Positions 22,822-27,076 of a stretch of DNA of 27,076 nt are shown one piece after another. The number at the start of each line of letters is the position of its first letter. The stretch's first letter is position 1. The stretch is taken from positions 1 through 27,076 of the forward strand of contig CAUJFM010000023.1 in the NCBI GenBank assembly GCA_963169595.1, in the 5' to 3' direction. The stretch comes from Bacteroidota bacterium (GTDB taxonomy: Bacteria > Bacteroidota > Bacteroidia > Flavobacteriales_F > PHOS-HE28). The position numbers were made by a program, and so were the translations under genes. The notes under the pieces were generated by a model. It was given only the letters and a program-made list of their open reading frames with translations, was not told the DNA's origin and did no database searches.

Positions 22822-23636
22822 GCGCGGTGTGCGGGCGGAAGCTCACGAGCGGCAATGCGCTCCATCCGTTTCAACGTACGGGCGGACAGAATGATGCTGG
22901 CCTCATAGAGCAGCATCAGCGGAACGGCCACCACCAGCTGGCTCACCACATCGGGCGGTGTGATGATCGCGGCGATCACCAGCACCAGTACGAACGCGTG
23001 CTTCCGATAGTTCCGCATGAACGCCGGTGTGAGGAGGCCGGCGCGGGTAAGGAAGAGCACCACGATGGGCAGCTCGAAGGCCACACCCGTCCACAAGGTC
23101 ACCGAGGTCACCATGGAGATGTAGCTGTCCAGCGCCACGGCGTTCTGCACGCTGCCGCTCACCTGGTAGGAGCCAAAGAACTGGATGCTCATGGGGGCCA
23201 GCAGGAAGTAGCCGAAGCTCACCCCGAGCAGGAACAGGATGGTGGCGAACCCCACCACGCCCCGCAACGAACGGCGCTCGCGGGGGTGCAGTCCCGGGGC
23301 GATGAAACGCCAGAACTCCCACAGCACATAGGGGAAGGCGATGATGAACCCGGCCACGAAGGACACCATGAGGTGGGTGAAGAACTGCCCGCTCATGCTG
23401 ATGTTCTGCAGCACGAAGGGGATGTCGGACACGCACAGGAGATCATCCGCTCCTGCCATTCTGCCCAGCTTGCACAGCAGCTTGTACGTGATGAAATCAG
23501 CCGACTTCGGCGCGAGCACAATGCCGTCGAACACCACGTCCTTGGCGACGAAGGCCGCCACCATGCCGATGATGATCGCAGCAGCGGACCGGACGAGCGT
23601 CCAACGGAGCTCCTCCAAATGCTCCAAAAAGGTCAT
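22818..23636 (-). CDS. tatC: Sec-independent protein translocase subunit TatC
   Basis: A 272-residue inner-membrane protein with six predicted helices. The family N-terminus MTFLEHLEELRWTLVRS and the conserved cytosolic and periplasmic segments (FAFP-like FIIAFPYVLWEFWRFIAPGL, GVSFGYFLLAP, then GVAFELPIVVLFL and IITPPDVVSQ) are present. TatC recognises twin-arginine signal peptides and, with TatA, transports folded proteins. I chose the ATG at 23636 because homology starts there; a longer frame to 23699 would overlap the -7 box. tatA is not in the window. It is first in an operon with the DUF5686 gene and lptB. Confidence 0.94.
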   Translation of the reverse strand: MTFLEHLEELRWTLVRSAAAIIIGMVAAFVAKDVVFDGIVLAPKSADFITYKLLCKLGRMAGADDLLCVSDIPFVLQNISMSGQFFTHLMVSFVAGFIIAFPYVLWEFWRFIAPGLHPRERRSLRGVVGFATILFLLGVSFGYFLLAPMSIQFFGSYQVSGSVQNAVALDSYISMVTSVTLWTGVAFELPIVVLFLTRAGLLTPAFMRNYRKHAFVLVLVIAAIITPPDVVSQLVVAVPLMLLYEASIILSARTLKRMERIAARELPPAHRA

Positions 23637-23680
23637 TTCGGCAGGTTCGGTGCGAGCCACGACGGATCTCTGGAAAGTGC

Positions 23681-23688
23681 CAAAGATA
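23681..23688 (-). promoter_or_regulatory. Bacteroidota -7 box for the tatC operon
   Basis: TATCTTTG on the minus strand is an exact TAnnTTTG match, giving a leader of about 40 bases to the tatC ATG. No clear -33 element is visible upstream. Confidence 0.5.
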
Positions 23689-23865
23689 GCCGGGGCCACA
23701 GGCGCTTCCGGCCCTGTGCAGGCCAGTTATCAACCGCGCTGCATAGGCAACAAGGACGCGGGCCGCACGTTTAGGATCGTTAGGAAAAAAGTGGGGTACC
23801 AGTACCTCCACGAGCCGTACCTTAGAAGCGTCAACAGCGGGTTGCTCCGGCCCGACACACATGCA

Positions 23866-26052
<2,187 letters not shown>

Positions 26053-26068
26053 GGCTCATTCAGGGACC

Positions 26069-26233
26069 ATGGGACGCATTGTGATGATCATCGGACTTCT
26101 GGCCGTCTTCCTGGGCTGGGTGCTCTATCGATCGCTTGTGAAGCGTGACCTGATGCAACACAAAGGGCCCCTGTTCTTAGGTGGCTTGTTCCTAGGCAGT
26201 TGGGCCTTGTTGTATTTCTGGCTTTGGGCATGA
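26069..26233 (+). CDS. 54-residue membrane protein with two helices, unknown function
   Basis: A short frame starts with ATG at 26069, 16 bases after the recQ stop, behind an AGGGA sequence that resembles a ribosome binding site although spaced closely. The product has two hydrophobic segments (about 4-20, IVMIIGLLAVFLGWVLY, and about 34-53, rich in L, G, F and W) joined by a positively charged loop (RSLVKRDLMQHK). By the positive-inside rule both ends would face the periplasm. I do not recognise a family. The hydrophobic pattern, start position and lack of overlap with neighbours make it a plausible real gene, possibly co-transcribed with recQ. Confidence 0.6.
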   Translation: MGRIVMIIGLLAVFLGWVLYRSLVKRDLMQHKGPLFLGGLFLGSWALLYFWLWA

Positions 26234-26251
26234 CCCAACGGTCTCTTTGCC

Positions 26252-26587
26252 ATGAGCCCCAACGACCTTACCCTCGTCGCGAAGCACGTGATGAAGCTGC
26301 TGGTGGAGCGGCGTTTCGCGGAGTTGGAAGCGGCCACGGATGGCACGCGCCTTAGCGCTGACGATATGGAGGCCGCCGTCGATGACGTGGGCGGTGCATT
26401 GGTCATGCCCCCGGAGACCGTGTGGAGGGACCTGCGCATCGCACCGGTCAAGAACTGGCCGGGAGCGTTCAACCTGCGGCTCGACCTCTGGACCTCGCGG
26501 GGCCGGACCTCCAGCACCGTGGAGCTCACCGTTCACACGAAGAACGGCAGGCCGGTGATCGAGGTGGATGACATCATTGTGGGGTAA
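26252..26587 (+). CDS. Small soluble protein, possibly DUF7668-like
   Basis: A 111-residue protein with no signal or membrane segment. An N-terminal helical part (VAKHVMKLLVERRFAELEA, then LSADDMEAAVDDVG) leads to a beta-rich C-terminal part (FNLRLDLWTSRGRTSSTVEL, then GRPVIEVDDIIVG). This layout resembles DUF7668-type proteins as I recall them, but that is memory of a pattern and not a search. It starts 18 bases after the 54-residue membrane protein, and its 3' end overlaps the convergent M20 hydrolase gene by 14 bases. Function is unknown. Confidence 0.65.
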   Translation: MSPNDLTLVAKHVMKLLVERRFAELEAATDGTRLSADDMEAAVDDVGGALVMPPETVWRDLRIAPVKNWPGAFNLRLDLWTSRGRTSSTVELTVHTKNGRPVIEVDDIIVG

Positions 26588-27076
26588 GACGCCGATCGGC
26601 GATCTCACGCAGCGCCCCCATCGCCATCATCGTCGCACCGATCGGCAGTGCATCCTCATCGATGTCGAAGTCAGCGGTGTGCAGGCCGCTCTGCGTGCCC
26701 GCCTTCGCCGGGTTGCCGGTGCCCAGGCGGAAGAAGCAGCCGGGCATCACGTGCGTGTAGTACGCGAAGTCCTCGGCGCCCATGCGGATGTCCATGTCCA
26801 CCACGTTCTCCGCACCCACCAGGTCCACGGCCAGCGCACGCATGCGGGCCGTGAGTGCGGGATCGTTCTTCACCACGGGCGAGCCCCTCACGATGCGGAA
26901 CTCCACCTCACCTCCCTGGTCCTGGGCGATGCGTGAGGCGATGCCCGGCAGCAGCTCGTGCAGGCGAGCACGCAGATCCTCGTTGAAGGTGCGCAGGGTA
27001 CCGTCGATGGCCACCGTGTCCGGAACAATGTTGGTGGCCCCGGCGGCGATCACCTTGCCGAAGCTCAGGACCATGG
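26574..27076 (-). CDS. M20-family amidohydrolase/peptidase, C-terminal part, cut by the window edge
   Basis: The visible 167 or so residues are the C-terminal half of an M20D-type metallohydrolase (N-acyl-amino-acid amidohydrolase or IAA-amino-acid hydrolase family). They include the end of the lid domain (IVPDTVAIDGTLRTFNEDLR) and the return to the catalytic domain with MGAEDFAYY and the metal-ligand-containing GLHTADFDIDEDALPIGA near the C-terminus. Such enzymes cleave N-acyl or N-aminoacyl bonds with a two-metal centre; the substrate cannot be told from sequence. The N-terminal half, including the first metal ligands, lies beyond base 27076. The stop overlaps the 3' end of the gene on the opposite strand. 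Confidence 0.88.
   Translation of the reverse strand, partial: MVLSFGKVIAAGATNIVPDTVAIDGTLRTFNEDLRARLHELLPGIASRIAQDQGGEVEFRIVRGSPVVKNDPALTARMRALAVDLVGAENVVDMDIRMGAEDFAYYTHVMPGCFFRLGTGNPAKAGTQSGLHTADFDIDEDALPIGATMMAMGALREIADRRLTPQ

Overview
The window looks like a chromosomal segment of a GC-rich member of the Bacteroidota, probably the Flavobacteriales. The sequence shows a PorV/PorU-type pair of the type IX secretion system (T9SS), a T9SS type A sorting tail, a DUF5686 outer-membrane protein, and Bacteroidota-style -7 boxes (TAnnTTTG) a few bases before start codons. Assignment below phylum is inference. I see no rRNA, tRNA, CRISPR array, transposase or integrase.

Left end (1-1183, minus strand). 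A secreted delta-60 repeat protein runs off the edge and is frameshifted at an 11-base G tract. Just upstream of it is the orphan T9SS tail of another protein, probably a remnant. The rest, up to 1183, holds an inverted repeat (889-916) and a strong hairpin terminator (1131-1156), but no convincing gene.

1184-7251 (minus strand). In transcription order this block has a stand-alone DsbD-alpha protein overlapping full dsbD; a terminator-like hairpin; an AT-rich control region; an ORF6N-domain gene; gmhA (heptose synthesis for lipopolysaccharide (LPS)); a comM/YifB AAA+ ATPase; and a MORN/TonB-C periplasmic protein.

7337-18251 (minus strand). porV2-porU2 (overlapping by 4 bases), lnt (16 bases later), pabB, tilS (overlapping by 11 bases) and a small conserved-looking protein are packed closely enough to be one or two transcripts. 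porU2 alone covers 5.2 kb.

18252-27076. pssA and purS read rightward from a region divergent with porV2. They converge on a leftward tatC-DUF5686-lptB operon across a short intergenic region carrying two related palindromes. recQ is divergent from tatC and is followed by a 54-residue two-helix membrane protein and a 111-residue protein of unknown function. The last gene overlaps tail-to-tail with an M20 amidohydrolase cut by the right edge.

Much of the content serves the envelope: T9SS cargo processing, lipoprotein acylation, LPS core heptose and LPS transport, disulfide-bond handling, Tat export and phospholipid synthesis. Single-copy housekeeping genes (tilS, pabB, purS, recQ, comM) lie between. 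I did not find a clearly new multi-gene system. The most unusual signals are the poly-G frameshift, the perfect 13-bp-arm palindrome inside the ORF6N gene, the PorV2/PorU2 variant pair and the paired palindromes after purS.
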